From positions 6,939 through 70,938 of the forward strand of contig ML769526.1 of NCBI GenBank assembly GCA_009733575.1: a DNA stretch of 64,000 nt, given 5' to 3'. The notes beneath the pieces are model-generated. The model was given only the letters and a program-made list of their open reading frames with translations. It searched no databases and was not told where the DNA came from. This DNA is from Gymnopus androsaceus JB14 (taxonomy: Eukaryota; Basidiomycota; Agaricomycetes; Agaricales; Omphalotaceae). A program made the translations under genes and the position numbers. Below, piece by piece: positions 35,675-48,423 of this stretch (position 1 is the first letter of the stretch; each line of letters begins with the position of its first letter).

Positions 35675-36640
35675 TTATTACCTGTCAGATATTCGATTTC
35701 TTTACTGTACCATGGGATCGTATCTAAAATTAACCTTCTTGCTGATGTCCAATAAGGCCTACCAGCCCGAATGGAGATGATTTGAATTCCTCCGAGCTCA
35801 AGCTTCTGGCGACTAAACCGAGTAAGTTGTGACGAACAATTGTTCTCGTTTTCCTTCCTTCCTTCCTTCCTTCTCATAATAATTTAAATTACACAAATGG
35901 GTAGCGATATCTATCTTCAGCTGCGACGGTGTCGTAACTTTTCCGTCGCTCTCAAACTTAAGTACTAGTACTGTACTGTCAGAGGTTTTGACCTGCAGGG
36001 ACACACATCCTAAATGCGTCCCAACCGCATCCGAAACACAAACTAAGCAGAAGCGCCGGCGCTTGGCACATCCAGCCGGCTGGTGTGTGATTTCGACAAG
36101 ACAAATCATGTGCTAATCTTGAACCATATGTGGTTTAAGCGGCGCGTCCTAGACGCCACACGAAAACCTCGGATCTGTAGATGAGCTGCGAGACACATGT
36201 AAGTTGTGTGAACTGTGATATAAATGCGCACTCGCATTAAGTTCTGGGAGCCAATCAAAGAGTCATGTCCGGTGAAATCACAGGGGTGTGAGGAACAGTT
36301 CTTCTAGGGAATGCCCCTAATTATTTTCACTGGAGCATGTGGTCAATGTGGAGCTGGTTCAATGCCGTTGTCGTGGGATCTAGGATATCAATCAGTTTAA
36401 AAAGACCCAATGATTAAAGGTCATGTTCCTTCTGCCCAGGGCCCACATTATTTCCTGAGCTTCGACAACTTAATTCAGTAAGTATTGTATCCTGGCTACA
36501 GTAAGCCTGTGTCCACTCATTTTACTGGAACATCAGCCAGAAATTGGGACTCCAATACAGATTCTGCTACTAGGAGAATTTAGTAAGGCAAGTGAGTCAT
36601 GTAATATAACTAGTGGCAATGTACTGATGGGAGATAGGAG
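35675..36640. other. Intergenic, upstream of TPR-CHAT gene
   Basis: Contains a CCTT run (35853-35873) and no convincing gene. A TATAAA-like element lies near 36220. The last 300 bp probably include the promoter of the TPR-CHAT gene, but I cannot define it. Confidence 0.4.
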
Positions 36641-39600
36641 ATGGAGAGCAAATCTAGCCACTCTGCACGAGATGAAAAGGAAACAAGAGAGAAGGAAATG
36701 GAGGTATATTTCAATTTATAGCCTCACTGATATCACTCATTGATAGTATGAACAGATAGAAAAATTGCACAATGCAGCTGCGCAATTTTATCGGTCCTTT
36801 CAACAATCAGGAGACCTATCCCAAATTGAAGATGCTTTACAACTCTGGGAAAAAGCAGTTGAACTGACACCAGATGGCGATGCTGACAAACCTATTTGGT
36901 TGAATAACCTTGGCAGTGCATATCAGTCACGATTTCACCATCTTGGAAAGCTTAGTGACATAGAAAGTGCAATTGTAGCAGTGAAGCAGTCAGCTGAGCT
37001 CACACCTGATGGTCATGCTGACAAGCCTGCTGTGTTGAATAACCTTGGAAATGGTTATGAGTCACGATTTCGCCATCTTGGAGAGCTTAGTGACATAGAA
37101 AGTGCAATTGTGGCCATGAAGCAAGCAGTTGAACTCACACCTGATGGGCATCCTGGCAAACCTACCAGGCTGAATAGCCTTGGGGTTGCTTATCAGTCAC
37201 GATTTGGCCATCTTGGAGAGCTTAGTGACATGGAAAGTGCAATGGATGCCAAGAAGCAGGCAGTGGAACTCACACCTGATGGGCATGCTGACAAACCTAA
37301 GTGGTTGAATAACCTCAGTAATACTTATCAATCACGATTTAGCTATCTTGGAGAGCTTAGTGACATCGAAAGTGCAATTGTAGCAGTGAAGCAAGCAGTT
37401 AAACTCACACCCAATGGTCATGCTCAAAAACCTGGGATGTTGAGTAACCTTGGCAATGCTTATGAATCACGATTTGGTCATCTTGGAGAGCTTAGTGACA
37501 TTGAAGGTGCAATTGTGGCCATGAAGCAAGCAGTTGAACTCACACCTGATGGTCATGCTGACAAACCTGGCTGGTTGAATAACCTTGGAAAGGCTTATCA
37601 GTCACGATTTGGCCATCTTGGAGAGCTTAGTGATGTAGAAAGTGCAATTGAGGCCAAGAAGCAGGCAGTTGAACTCACACCTGATGGCCATGCTAAAAAA
37701 CCCGGGAGGCTGAATAACCTTGGTGTTGCTTATGAGTCACGATTTGGCCATCTTGGAGAGCTTAGTGACATAGAAAGTGCAATTGAGGCCAAGAAGCAGG
37801 CGGTAGAGCTCACACCTGATGGTCATGCTGACAAACCTAACTGGTTGAGCAACCTTGGCAATACTTATCAGTCACGATTTCATCATCTGGGTGAACTTAG
37901 TGACATGGAAAGTGCAATTGAGGCCAAGAAGCAGGCAGTTGAACTCACACCTGATGGCCATGCTAAAAAACCTATCTTGTTTAATAATCTTGGCTATGCT
38001 TATCAGTCACAGTTTGACCGTCTTAGAGAGCTCAGTGAAATAGAAAGTGCAATCATGGTAATGAAGCAGGCAGTTGAACTCACCCCTGATGGTCATGCTA
38101 ACAAACCAAGTTTCCTTTGTAACCTTGGAAATGCTTATCAGTCACGATTTGGCCATCTTGGAGAGGCTAGTGACATAGAAAGTGCAATCATGGCCATGAA
38201 GCAGGCAGTTGGGCTCATACCTGAGGGTCATGTTAACAAACCTAGTTTGCTTAATAACCTTGGTGTTGCTTATGAGTCACGACTCAGCCATCTTGGAGAG
38301 GTTCGTGACATAGAAAGTGCAATTCTGGCCATAAAGCAAGCAATTAAGCTCACACCTGATGGACATCCTAGGAAACCTGGGAGGTTGAATAACCTTGGTG
38401 GTGCTTATGAGTCACGATTTCGCTACCTTGGAGAGCTTAGTGACATGGAAAGTGCAATCGAGGCCAAGAAGCAGGCAGTTGAACTCACACCTGATGGGCA
38501 TGCTGACAAAGCTGCTTGGTTGAAAAACCTTGGCAATGCTTATGTGTCTCGATTTGGCCATTCTCATGATACACTTGACTCGGATTGTGCCTCATCTGCT
38601 TTTCAAAATGCTTCTCTGCAGTCATCTGGTAATCCTCATGTTCAACTACAGGCTGCAATAAAGTGGTCCAGATTATGTGCTACACCAGCCCTGGCTGTTC
38701 AGGCATATACAAGATTCTTTGAGCTAATACCTCAAGTGGTCTGGCTTGGGCAAACAGTTAGCCATCGCTATGAGGAGCTACCTCATATAGGAAGGGTCAT
38801 TGGTACAGCTGCTGCTGCTGCTATTTCTGCAGGAAATCTTCCCCTGGCAATTGAATGGCTGGATGAAGGTCGCAGTATTGTCTGGGGACAGATCCTCCAA
38901 TTGCGTTCACCATTGGATGATCTCCATCACCAGCATCCCAAAATTGCGAAAGATTTGAAGAGAGTTGCCCAGGCCTTGCAAAATACTGGGACATCCATTC
39001 GAGATAGCTTGGAAAATATAGCTAGAGAAACCAAACAAGCAACTGCTGAAGAAGAAGCACAGAAGCACCGCAGGCTTGCAGGTCGGTATGAAGATCTTAT
39101 AACCCAAATTAGGTCTTTAGATGGCTTTGCAAGCTTCATGAGGCCAAAAAAGTACTCTGAACTTGCTTTAGCTGCTACACATGGACCTGTCATCATTGTG
39201 AATGTGGACAACAGTCGGTGTGATGCATTGGTTCTGCACTCTTCCCAGGACATTACCCATGTTCGTCTCTCCAAATTCTCATTGGAACAAGCACATAAGC
39301 TACATAAAAACCTGATCTCATCACTTCATGCCAAAGGTGTTCGTGCTTTTCGAGATGTTCATCGACTTAGACTTGTTAGATCAAGGGCCAATCATGATGA
39401 CCATTTTGCATTAATTTTAAAATTTTTATGGTCTAATGTTGTGCAGCCTATTTTATCAAGGATTGAGGATGTGGTAAGAATGAGAATTCTGAGTTTTGAC
39501 ATGCTCTCATCATTTTCTATTACAGCTACATGACTACTGTCAAGATTACATTGCTCACGTTACATGGTGTGCAACAGGACCACTTACCCTTCTCCCGCTT

Positions 39601-40347
39601 CATGCAGCAGGGATATATGATGGCCCAACAGAAAGCAATATCAATATTTCTGATTTTGTGGTATCCTCATATACCACCACCTTGAGAGCTTTGGTAGAAT
39701 CTATTCCTAAGCTCAAACAACGACAGGACAAGATCCCCACTGTTCTTATTGTCTCACAGCCTCATACACCTGGATTTTTACCTCTACCAGGCACTGTTGA
39801 GGAGGCAGATGCCATTCAAAAGTATACCTTGAGTGAGCATACTTCCCACCTCAATCACAAAGCAGCAACGGCAGAGGCTGTTAGGCAGAAAATAAGTGGA
39901 TATGACTTCATCCATTTTGCTTGCCATGGAATTCAGGATACCCATGATCCACTGTCCAGTGCATTTGCATTGTATGATCAGAAACTTAGGCTCGAAGCAC
40001 TTATGAGCTTGTACTTAAATAATGTGCAGCTTGCATTCCTTTCTGCATGCCAGACAGCCACAGGAGATGAGAATCTCCCTGAGGAAGCAGTTCATCTTGC
40101 CGCAGGTATGCTTGCAGTAGGTTATCCCAGTGTTATTGCTACATTGTGGTCTATTGGGGACAAGGAAGCTCCTCGAATTGCTGATAAATTCTATGCAAAT
40201 CTTTTGGGTAATCATGGCATTTCTGGTGAAAAGAAATCTGCGATGAACCCAGCATATGCACTCCATGAAGCTACCAGAAATTTAAGAAAGGAAGTTGGTG
40301 AAATCGATTTCGTGAAATGGGTGCCTTTCATCCATTTTGGAGTGTAG
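36641..40347 (+). CDS. TPR-CHAT protein (caspase-like), intact, 1203 residues
   Basis: Exons 36641-36703, 36747-39473 and 39526-40347 join in frame across two GT-AG introns (43 and 52 bp). The product begins MESKSSHSARDEKE, then carries 13 tandem 45-residue TPR-like repeats (residues about 48-640) of the type LTPDGHADKPGWLNNLGNAY. A helical linker follows, then a C-terminal CHAT domain with FIHFACHGIQD (His about 1064) and LAFLSACQTATGDE (Cys about 1105). CHAT is a caspase-like cysteine protease fold. In fungi, TPR-CHAT proteins resemble the receptor/effector layout of NLR-like immune proteins, so a role in self/non-self or stress responses is plausible but inferred. Repeats are nearly identical, apart from a few variable positions. 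No damage seen. Confidence 0.9.
36820..38575 (+). repeat. Thirteen 135-bp tandem repeats coding TPRs
   Basis: The 135-bp unit repeats in phase with the reading frame. Most codons are shared by all copies. Variation concentrates at the residues after KP, at the residue before AY or TY, and after SRF. The low divergence suggests recent duplication or gene conversion among units. Confidence 0.9.
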
Positions 40348-42222
40348 TACTTGGTGCAAAACGGTAATTGTGTTCTTCAATAATTCCATATACTGTTTGA
40401 TTATCCCAAAGTTTACATGAAATTTTTTCTATGTTTTTTACTTTGTAATTTTCTTTGCTATGATATTTCCAACTGAAATTCCTGGATTTAACTCCTTGTT
40501 TCCGAAGTTTAACATTTACTTTCAACAAGTCTCTAAATTCTGCTTTTTAGTCATGATTGGGTTTTGATCTTGCTTCATCAACCACCTACCAAAAAAAAAA
40601 TTAAAGTTACTTAGTCAATCAATAGTCAATTTTGTCTTTTCCCTTTTTTCACTGTTGTAATTGCATAAAACACCCACTTTCCCCAGTTGTTAAACAATAT
40701 ATACATCTTGATTGAGGTTCTCCACAAGTCTGGATCCCGGTATACCAGTAACATGGTCCTAGCTGTACTTGGGCCCACGGAAAGTAATGGTCCGGCTGTG
40801 CCCCTTCACCAAAGAAAAGTGAATATCTTTTGAGGATAGTAATATTTTAATGTAAAATAACTTGTAGTCTTCATCTGCTGCATGCACTCTCTTGATTTCA
40901 TGCACTTGGAATCAAGGAACTGTGAGAAACTGAGAATTGCTTGTTTTATTTAGGTAACAAGATTTTTGGTGGTTTTTCTTTGACTCCTATGTTACCTTCT
41001 ATTGTTGACTAAAAATTATGGAAAAATTGGAACCCCCCATATTCAATATCTGGCTTTTCATGTGTTAAAAAATCGGGGTACAGAAAGAAGTATTTAGCCT
41101 TGTACAGTTTTAAGATCTTACAATTTACTAAATATACCAGCTAATTCACAAATGCATATTTTTCAATGGTGCAGAACAATTTCATTGAGTATGTAGAGGA
41201 ATTCCATGACTTGAATGAAGTGGAAATATACATTTTTTCAGAATTTATAAGCAAAAAAGTGATGAGACTTCACTTTCCGTGGGCCTGAGTAAGATACCCA
41301 TTCATATAGACATACACCTTCCAATTCAGTGGGTCTAAAGATATAATCATCAATCTTTGAATATCCATATATAACACATCCTTCTTTTTATTCAATACTT
41401 CAGTCTCTTCAGGGTTTACCATAGTACCATCATGTTCTGGATCTTCCAAATCATTCCAAGATTTTCAGACTGTCTCAACTTGTCCTCTCCAATAGAATGG
41501 CTTGAATCCAAAATTGGTGTAATGGTCAGGACGTCCTAAAAAATAGAAAGATGCCATTGGACTACCTATTCCAGTTTTGATGTTCAAGAATTTGTCATTT
41601 TGACCAGCAGTTGTCTGGCATAAGATCTGTCATCATTACTGTAAATGCTATGTGCTTTTGCCTTTGAGTAAACATTCTTAATTGCTGAAAATACCATATG
41701 TGTTCTTAACCCAATAACTGCTTTCACAGCTGTACCTGAAAGTAAACTGTTTACATCAGTGTTGCATTTCAGTAAATAAGTCAGTGCTGGTGTCCATGTA
41801 TTATACTTCCCAATTTGTTTTAAGCTGCATCACTGGTTGGATTCCAGAATATGTTCATGGCCCTCAAGTAACAGTGTTTCATCACTTCCCATGCTCATGG
41901 ACCTCTTTTCAGTACATGATATGTTTTTGTAAGATAAGAATTACTGTCTGAGTTGAACACTAGATTGTGGTACAATTGAGGGAGGTAAAGTCATTGTGCT
42001 CAGTATTAGGTCTAAGGTGGATTGTATGATTGATGGAGGTAAGTATATCACACAGAAACCACATAAAAGTATGTATCCATAAAATGGAAATTATAGCATA
42101 TATTAACATGTAGAGTACTGCTCCAACAGTTTTTGTGTGTGGGCAGCAGAAATTGGCACTATACCTTTTTTTTCATAAGTGCTTATTTTCTTGGTGCATG
42201 GCATTCAAATTCAATTACCATT
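40348..42222. other. Long AT-rich non-coding stretch
   Basis: No coding region was recognised downstream of the TPR-CHAT gene. The stretch includes the candidate MITE at 40772-41285. Otherwise it is AT-rich text without a frame of note. Confidence 0.5.
40772..41285. mobile_element. Candidate MITE with GGCCCACGGAAAGT ends
   Basis: GGCCCACGGAAAGT at 40772 occurs in inverted orientation ending at 41285, giving a 514-bp unit with 14-bp inverted ends. No coding sequence lies inside. I could not find a convincing target duplication, so the assignment rests on the inverted ends alone. Confidence 0.45.
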
Positions 42223-42546
42223 TGTTGAGTAAACAATAAGATCTCAGTTCGGCCCTAGGTAGTGGGACAACTAATACTACTATACCTGTTGAGTAAACAA
42301 TAAGATCTAAGTACGTAATGAGTAAGGTATAGTAGGTAAGATAAGAATAAGAAAGGCTCACCTCAGTTCGGCCCTAGGTAGTGGGACAACTGAGGGAGCA
42401 AACTGTTGACGCAGTAGGTATATAAGTTGATTGTATGATCGACTTGGTAAGCAAAACGTAGGCGACCGGGAAAATAGCAAAAATATATATAGTATGTCAA
42501 AGCATAGCGTACCATGAATTGACCGTACGGAGGATCATCTCCAACA
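42223..42546 (-). repeat. Copia 3' LTR
   Basis: 324 bp. It contains an internal partial duplication: the text around TCGGCCCTAGGTAGTGGGAC occurs twice, and TGTTGAGTAAACAATAAG also occurs twice. It differs from the partner LTR at 14 sites by my reading, all transitions. Confidence 0.95.
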
Positions 42547-42552
42547 CCCCCC

Positions 42553-44481
42553 CTACTCCATACAGTCCAGTCCAAGCAATTTGACGATCTTCAAGTGTGT
42601 AGGGCCTGGTAAGGGTTTCGTAAACAGGTTGCCCAAGTTATCCGCTGTCCTAATACTCTTCACCCTAATGTCCCTGTCACTAACCTTCTCCCGAATGTGG
42701 TGGTGTTTCACATCGATATGTTTTATCAGTGCATGCTGTCTCCAGTTCTCGGTGAGACTATTCGCTCCCTCGTTATCTCTGAACAAGACCACTGGGCCCT
42801 CCTGGTCCAAGTCAACCTCTGAAAGGAATGAGGACATCCAGACAGCTTGTTGGCTAGACCGTGCTAATGAGACATATTCAGCCTCCACCATCGAGCTTGC
42901 AACTGTTGCTTGTCATTTTGAGCTCCACAAAACTGGTGCTCCTGCCATCAGAAAGACATAACCAGAGGTAGAGCATTGAGAGTCTAAGCAGCCTGCAAAG
43001 TCCGCATTGACATGGCCAGCTGGCTTCAGGCCTACACCAGGTCTCGTATCTCCCTCCTTAGGTGCCCTGTATGTGATAGCGTAGTGGATAGACCACCTGA
43101 TGTACCCTGCCAGCCATTTGACTAATTCCCAATGGTACTTCCCTGGGTTCAGTTGATAATGAGCCAGTAAGTTTGACGCGAAGCAGATGTCAGGCCTCGT
43201 ACACCCAGATCCCCACATTACCGATCCCACAACAGGACGATATGGCTTGTCCGACATGTAAATCCGCTTGTCTTCAGGTAGGGGATTCAGAGACTCCTTG
43301 AGTTTTAAGCCTGGTGGGAGTGGGGTATGACAGGGAGTGATGTTCTGGAGTCCGAAGTGCTCCAGCATACATTGGAAGTAGGCTGCTTGGGATATAGTGA
43401 TGGAACCTGTATTGGCATCCTGGTGTATAGTCATACCCAGGAGCACATTCGAATGTACCTCTCCCGCTTCCCAACGCTTGCCTAAGTCCTCAATCGCTTT
43501 CTTCCTGCCCTCTCCTGTAGACGAGCCTCCACAGACGTCATCGCTGTATGTGCTGGTGATGGTGTATATGTCACCCTTGCATTGATATTGGATGCAGGGG
43601 TCAGCTCTCGAGGCATAATGACCATCCTCCTTGTACCCTGCTGCCAGGGTTGCTTGCCAGTCATGGCTCCCCTGCTTTGTCCCGTAAATTGAATGCTTCA
43701 ATTTGCATACAAGGTGGTCCGTTCCTGGCTTGATAAATCCCTCCAGCTGTTTCATGTAGACATCGTGAGTGATTGGGCTGTTTAAGAACGCACCCTTAAA
43801 ATTGACCTGGAATAGCTTCAAGCCGAGTATGACTATGATTGCCAGTGCAATTCTGAGCGACTCCATACGAGCTACTGCTCCATAGGTTTTGTCGTAATCA
43901 ACTCCATGAATCTGGGTAAAGCCCTGCGTGATGTATCTGGCCTTCCACCTAATCACCTCACCATTCTCACCCCATTTAATCGCAAAGGTCCAGCATCCTC
44001 CCATCAGGTCCGTGCCCGCCGGAAGCTCAGCCAGTTCCCATACACCCTTCTCCATGAGTAGGTCATATTCTGCTTGCATGGGAGCTGACCAGAGATCCGG
44101 TCTTTGCATGGCCTGTTTGTAGGACAATGGGACCCAGAATTCAGAATCTGTTGATGCAAAGGCCCACAGGTTCTGTATGATCAATGCTAGTGGTTGCTGC
44201 TCTGGCGGTAAATCATTTGCCCAGGCCTCTCCAGCCTGCTTCGCATTGCATTCTCGCTCTTCTGAAGCTTCAGACTCTATGAGTCTCTTCATCTGCTTCC
44301 TTTCCCGAGTTCGTGCAACGAGGTTCCTGCACGACTGGCAGTGCTGGAGGTGGCAGTATGGGTAGTGACTGGTGGACTGGGACAGGGGGAGTTGGCAAGG
44401 CAAATGGTTCAGGTGTTGTTTCGCAATCCGAGGACTCAGGATCTCCAGTGATGGGATCTCTGTTGATCCCGACGTCGGCAT
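42553..44481 (-). pseudogene. Copia reverse transcriptase and RNase H
   Basis: The minus strand encodes WTFAIKWGENGEVIRWKARY, DYDKTYGAVARMESLRIALA and the RT active site in the form YSDDV (the family usually has YVDD). LHSIYGTKQG-type text and the conserved block RPVVGSVMWGSGCTRPDICF follow. The RNase H part contains VNADFAGCLDSQCSTSGYVF, then, after a short break near 42910, MVEAEYVSLARSSQQAVWMS and VKHHHIREKV, ending beside the 3' LTR. RT is almost intact over 520 codons. Confidence 0.85.
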
Positions 44482-44649
44482 CCCTGAAAGTTAATGCCTC
44501 GAATGTGATCGGAATTATCTGGTCTTGCTCTTGTCCGCTTAGCCTCTCCTTCTTTCGAATCGCATGTCTCTTGACTCCAGGATGGTTCGAGTACTTGGAA
44601 TATATAGCCTGGTAACCCCTACGGCCCATATACCCAATCAACACTCCCT

Positions 44650-46027
44650 CTATCGCCTGTCGCGAGAGTTTTCCGTCAGTTCAAGTATCTGGAAGAGTGG
44701 CCCAGCATCTGCAACCAAATGGCCTGAGATGTCGACATGTCGTGCCGTTTCTTGGTTCAAACCTCAATAGGCATGATCGTCTGGAAACCGAGCAGAAGGG
44801 ACAAAACTTTCGACGTAGCAGAAGGTCGCTGCACATTCAGCCCAAAATGAGTGTGGTAGGCCGGACTCGTCCAGCAACGTTCCGAGTTCCCTCTATTACA
44901 GTCCTGTTAGCTCTTTCCGCCATACGTTCGCTGCCAATGAATAGGGAGGAACCTTTTCAATGGAGATACTCCTCTGGGCGCAGTATTCTTCCATTAGGCT
45001 ATTGTCAAGTTCCTTCCCTCTGTCAATCTGAATGCGCTGGATTCTTTTCTTTGTTAGGTTCTCAGTCTTTACCCGGTACCAGTGGAATTCCTTGAGCGTG
45101 GTCTCGGCTTGTTTATTTGGATAGGAACACTGGGACTTTGACAGTGGACCAACTGTCTGTGAACAACATCATGTAGGATGCTCCTCCCCTGCTCTGCATG
45201 CGTGTCTGTCCAAACAAGTTGATGTGCACTCTTTCTAATACTTCTTTCTCGTGTTCCAGCTGCTCATCGAATGGTCTGCGTGTAGCTTTCCCGTAAAGAC
45301 ATGCCTTCACACATCCCATACATGTCCTTTGACATAATCTTCAAGCCATCGACTAGGTTTTGGTTGGCCATCCGGAGGATCCTTGGTACAGCAACGTGGC
45401 CTAGCCTGCAGTGCCAGGTGAGTATATCTACTCCTTTTTCATGGGATCGAGCTGAATTGGTGCTTGTAGTGGTATCAAGTATGTCCACTTCATACATCCT
45501 TCCTTTTCCTAGCCCTACCATCATTGTTTTCCCGTCCTTTGTCGATATGGTCAACGTTCCTTCCCCCCAAGTATCTCTGTACCCCCTCCAGTCTAACATT
45601 GAGAGGGATATGAGATTGTGTCCGAACTCCGGCATGTGTTTCACGTCCTGGAGTCAGATAAGTCTCTTATTACCATCGACTTGGGTGGTGAATTCCACCG
45701 TTCCTATACCCTTTATCTTAAACTCGCCTTCCGTGCACCTGCAACCGCGCTGTTTCCCTTCTGGTTGACTATCCGGTAGTCAATGAACTGCTCTCAGTTG
45801 GACCCAGCAGTGGTCAGTGGCTCCGGAGTCGATGTACGTACACAGAGGGGCCCTCAGAGGACAATAAAGTGGGGTATTATTTGAACAAACAGTACATTCG
45901 GACTGAGGGACTAGGTGGGGTACATCTCTATCTACTCCTCTCCCTTGCTGAACACCTTCGCTGTTCAGAATGGCATTGACCACTCTGGGGGAGATGTCAG
46001 CGGGTGTGGAGGAGGAGTAGGTAGGCT
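44650..46027 (-). pseudogene. Copia protease and integrase region
   Basis: Protease motif YIDSGATDHCW is near 45840-45810. After a frame change the text TVEFTTQVDGNKRLI meets a TGA at 45654-45656 and continues LQDVKHMPEFGHNLISLSML. The integrase zinc region contains LTWHCRLGHVAVPRILRMAN and, after a shift, GCVKACLYGKATRRPF. Core integrase text (HINLFGQTRMQSRGGASYMM, FTDSWS) follows. Multiple frame changes interrupt the region down to the RT start near 44640. Confidence 0.7.
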
Positions 46028-46996
46028 TCAATGTACCCTGAGTCCGAGTTCTTCGGGGAGTTTGCCGAAACCGATGTAGACGTTGATAGGTGATGCGGTA
46101 GTATTCGGGGAAGCTGTGGTCCTGCCGTACTTTTCCTTCCAGGACTTGGGGGCCTTCCCTTCTGCCCACCCACCTACAGCCCAGCACCTCTCAATGGTAT
46201 GGCCGACTTTGGTGGGACAGGGTGGGTTCATGCAGATGGGACGGTTGGACTTGTTGCGTTTGGCACTGGCTACAACACTTGTACTAGCATTGTGGGTGGC
46301 TACGTATTCAGCGAATAGAGCAGCTACCTGCTTCTTAACGATATTGTCGTTTCCATCATGGTTCCATCCGACTTCGTCAAGGTAGAGGTGGTGAAGGTAT
46401 GTGAATGCTTCGGAGCTGAGAATGCCGGGGACATTGAGGACGTAGTCTTTCCAGTTGTCCGGCATAGACGAAATGACAATCATCCTGAACTGGTAGTCAT
46501 TGCATGTTCCCCCGAGGTTGTGGAGGGTCTTGAGGAGGTTCTTCATCTTCTTCTCGTGATCCTCCATAGTAGTCATCTCAGGGTTAAACTTGTGTTCACA
46601 CAAGTTGGTGTCCGTGATGTGGATATGTTGCTCATCCCTCAACTTGTACTTCTTAACGAGGTATTTCCAAGTCTTGTTGGTGAAGGTGTCTCATTCGATA
46701 CCTATTCCAATAGGGTCTGTGCAGTTTAAGTAGATGATGGAGGCGACTATCTGATCTCGTTGGGTCCATTCCCCTGGAAAAGGGAAATGGCTATCAATAG
46801 AAGAGGGGGTCTGGGCAGCGTATAGGTAGGTAGCCGATGTTGGTTTGGGGATGGAACCGTCAAGGTATCCCATCAACCCTTTAACTTGTACATTTAATTC
46901 AACACGATCCTTAAAGACTCGCCAGATATCCTGTCCTGAAAGCTGAGAAGCTTCTGGGAACATCGGGATGTTCAGGAGGTGGTTTCCTGTCATCAT
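46028..46996 (-). pseudogene. Copia gag
   Basis: The minus strand opens at 46996 (MMTGNHLLNIPMFPEASQLS) and is stopped by a TGA at 46691-46693. It then continues in frame (TWKYLVKKYKLRDEQHIHIT) to a zinc knuckle-like CMNPPCPTKVGHTIERCW. This is the capsid/nucleocapsid region. The single TGA, where an Arg codon would be expected, makes it a pseudogene. Confidence 0.75.
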
Positions 46997-47075
46997 TGAA
47001 GTCCTGGGTAGTTGTTTGTGAGTTGTCTTCTAGTTTAATATTCTTTAGGCTCATAGAGACTCCAGTCTCATAATC

Positions 47076-47399
47076 TGTTGAGTAAACAATAAGATCTCAG
47101 TCCGGCCCTAGGTAGTGGGACAACTAATACTACTATACCTGTTGAGTAAACAATAAGATCTAAGTACGTAATGAGTAAGGTATAGTAGGTAAGATAAGAA
47201 TAAGAAAGGCTCACCTCAGTTCGGCCCTAGGTAGTGGGACAACTGAGGGAGCAAACTATCAATGCAGTAGGTATATAAGTCGATCATATGATCGACTTGG
47301 TAAGCAAAACATAGGCGACCGGGAAAATAGTAAAAATATATGTAGTATGTCAAAGCGTAGCGTACCATGAATTGACCGTGTGGAGGATCATCTCCAACA
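47076..47399 (-). repeat. Copia 5' LTR
   Basis: 324 bp, same ends and same internal duplication as the 3' LTR. On the minus strand it starts TGTTGGAGATGATCC and should hold the element's promoter. It is directly followed by the leader of gag. Confidence 0.95.
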
Positions 47400-47949
47400 C
47401 CATTCTCCCACTAATGGCCCTTTGAATTGTTAACATATACTGAACTTGAATATAGGTTGTGATTACATGGCATGCATTCAAATCAAACATAGTTTGGAGT
47501 TGGATATAAGCTGAATTAAGAACATGTACTGAATTTAAACATAGGCCATGATTCAAGATAGGTTATGAAAGTGTAACATGTACCTGTACAAGCAAGGGAT
47601 GGTGTATTTGAGATGTATGGTAGGTTGGAAAAAAAAGTGTATTCTAAAATGGCAACGTACTGAAAGATAAATTGTGTATGGCAATAATAGTGGGTCAAAA
47701 TTATTGCTCAGTACACCATCCTTTTACAATCAACTCTTTTTTCCAACCTATCCTACATCTCCAGCACACAATCCTTTACTCTTGTGAATACATGTGACCC
47801 TTTCGTAACCTACATACAGCTGCACCCTATGCTAGACCTCAGTGCATGCCATGTATTCACTACCTATCCTAAAATATAGCTTATGTTTGAGTTCAGTACA
47901 TTTTCCCAATTCAAACTATGTCCTGTTCCAGCCTATGCTTGATCTGAGT
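47400..47949. other. AT-rich spacer, no gene
   Basis: Degenerate text with repeated CATAGG and GCATGGCATGCATTC elements. No coding region seen. Confidence 0.5.
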
Positions 47950-48235
47950 GCATGGCAGAGAGTGGTACAAGTGCCACTTGCGGGTACCTGCCATATTTAC
48001 ATGAAGAAAAACTCTAGCTTTCTATCATGCCAATAATCATAGATCCCATTGTGGAACTTGTATTATTTGATTAAACTTTATCAAAGTGGTGAAAAACTGT
48101 TTTGATCATATCTCCCTCAGTCCCCATTTCAACCAATTTGCATGAACCTGGGCTTGATAGAAAGCTAGAACTTTTCTTCATGTAATTATGGCAGGTACCT
48201 GCAAGTGGCACTTGTACCACACTCTGGCACTGCAT
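47950..48235. mobile_element. Foldback/MITE with ~70-bp inverted arms
   Basis: Left arm from about 47953 (GTGGTACAAGTGCCACTTGC) and right arm to about 48230 are inverted copies over about 70 bp with few mismatches. They extend through TACCTGCCATA and CTAGCTTTCTAT. TGCATGGCA stands close to both outer ends and may be a 9-bp target duplication. No coding capacity. Confidence 0.65.
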
Positions 48236-48423
48236 GGCATGCATTCAAAGCCTATGTACAGATCCAGTATATTTTCCTAGTTTCAACTTTGTTTGATCCA
48301 TCTCTGTTTAATTTCAGTGCATTCTATGTACTCACAGCCTATGTTTTATCATTACCTATCTTTTTATGAAGGCTTTGAAATATGACACCACACAAACATA
48401 GTGTAACAGGTCAGACGGACAAT

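Larger units (their letters stand above)
42223..47399 (-). mobile_element. Full-length Ty1/copia LTR retrotransposon
   Basis: Two 324-bp LTRs (42223-42546, 47076-47399) with TG...CA ends bracket gag-pol on the minus strand. Both sides carry CCATT, a 5-bp target duplication. A G-rich polypurine tract abuts the 3' LTR at 42547-42555. Coding regions run in the order gag, protease, integrase, RT, RNase H, as in copia elements. Several stops and frame shifts make it defective. Confidence 0.95.

Noticed and set aside
38907..39274. Minus-strand Cys/Ser-rich frames inside the TPR-CHAT gene
   Set aside because: Antisense shadows of a long, well-supported exon.
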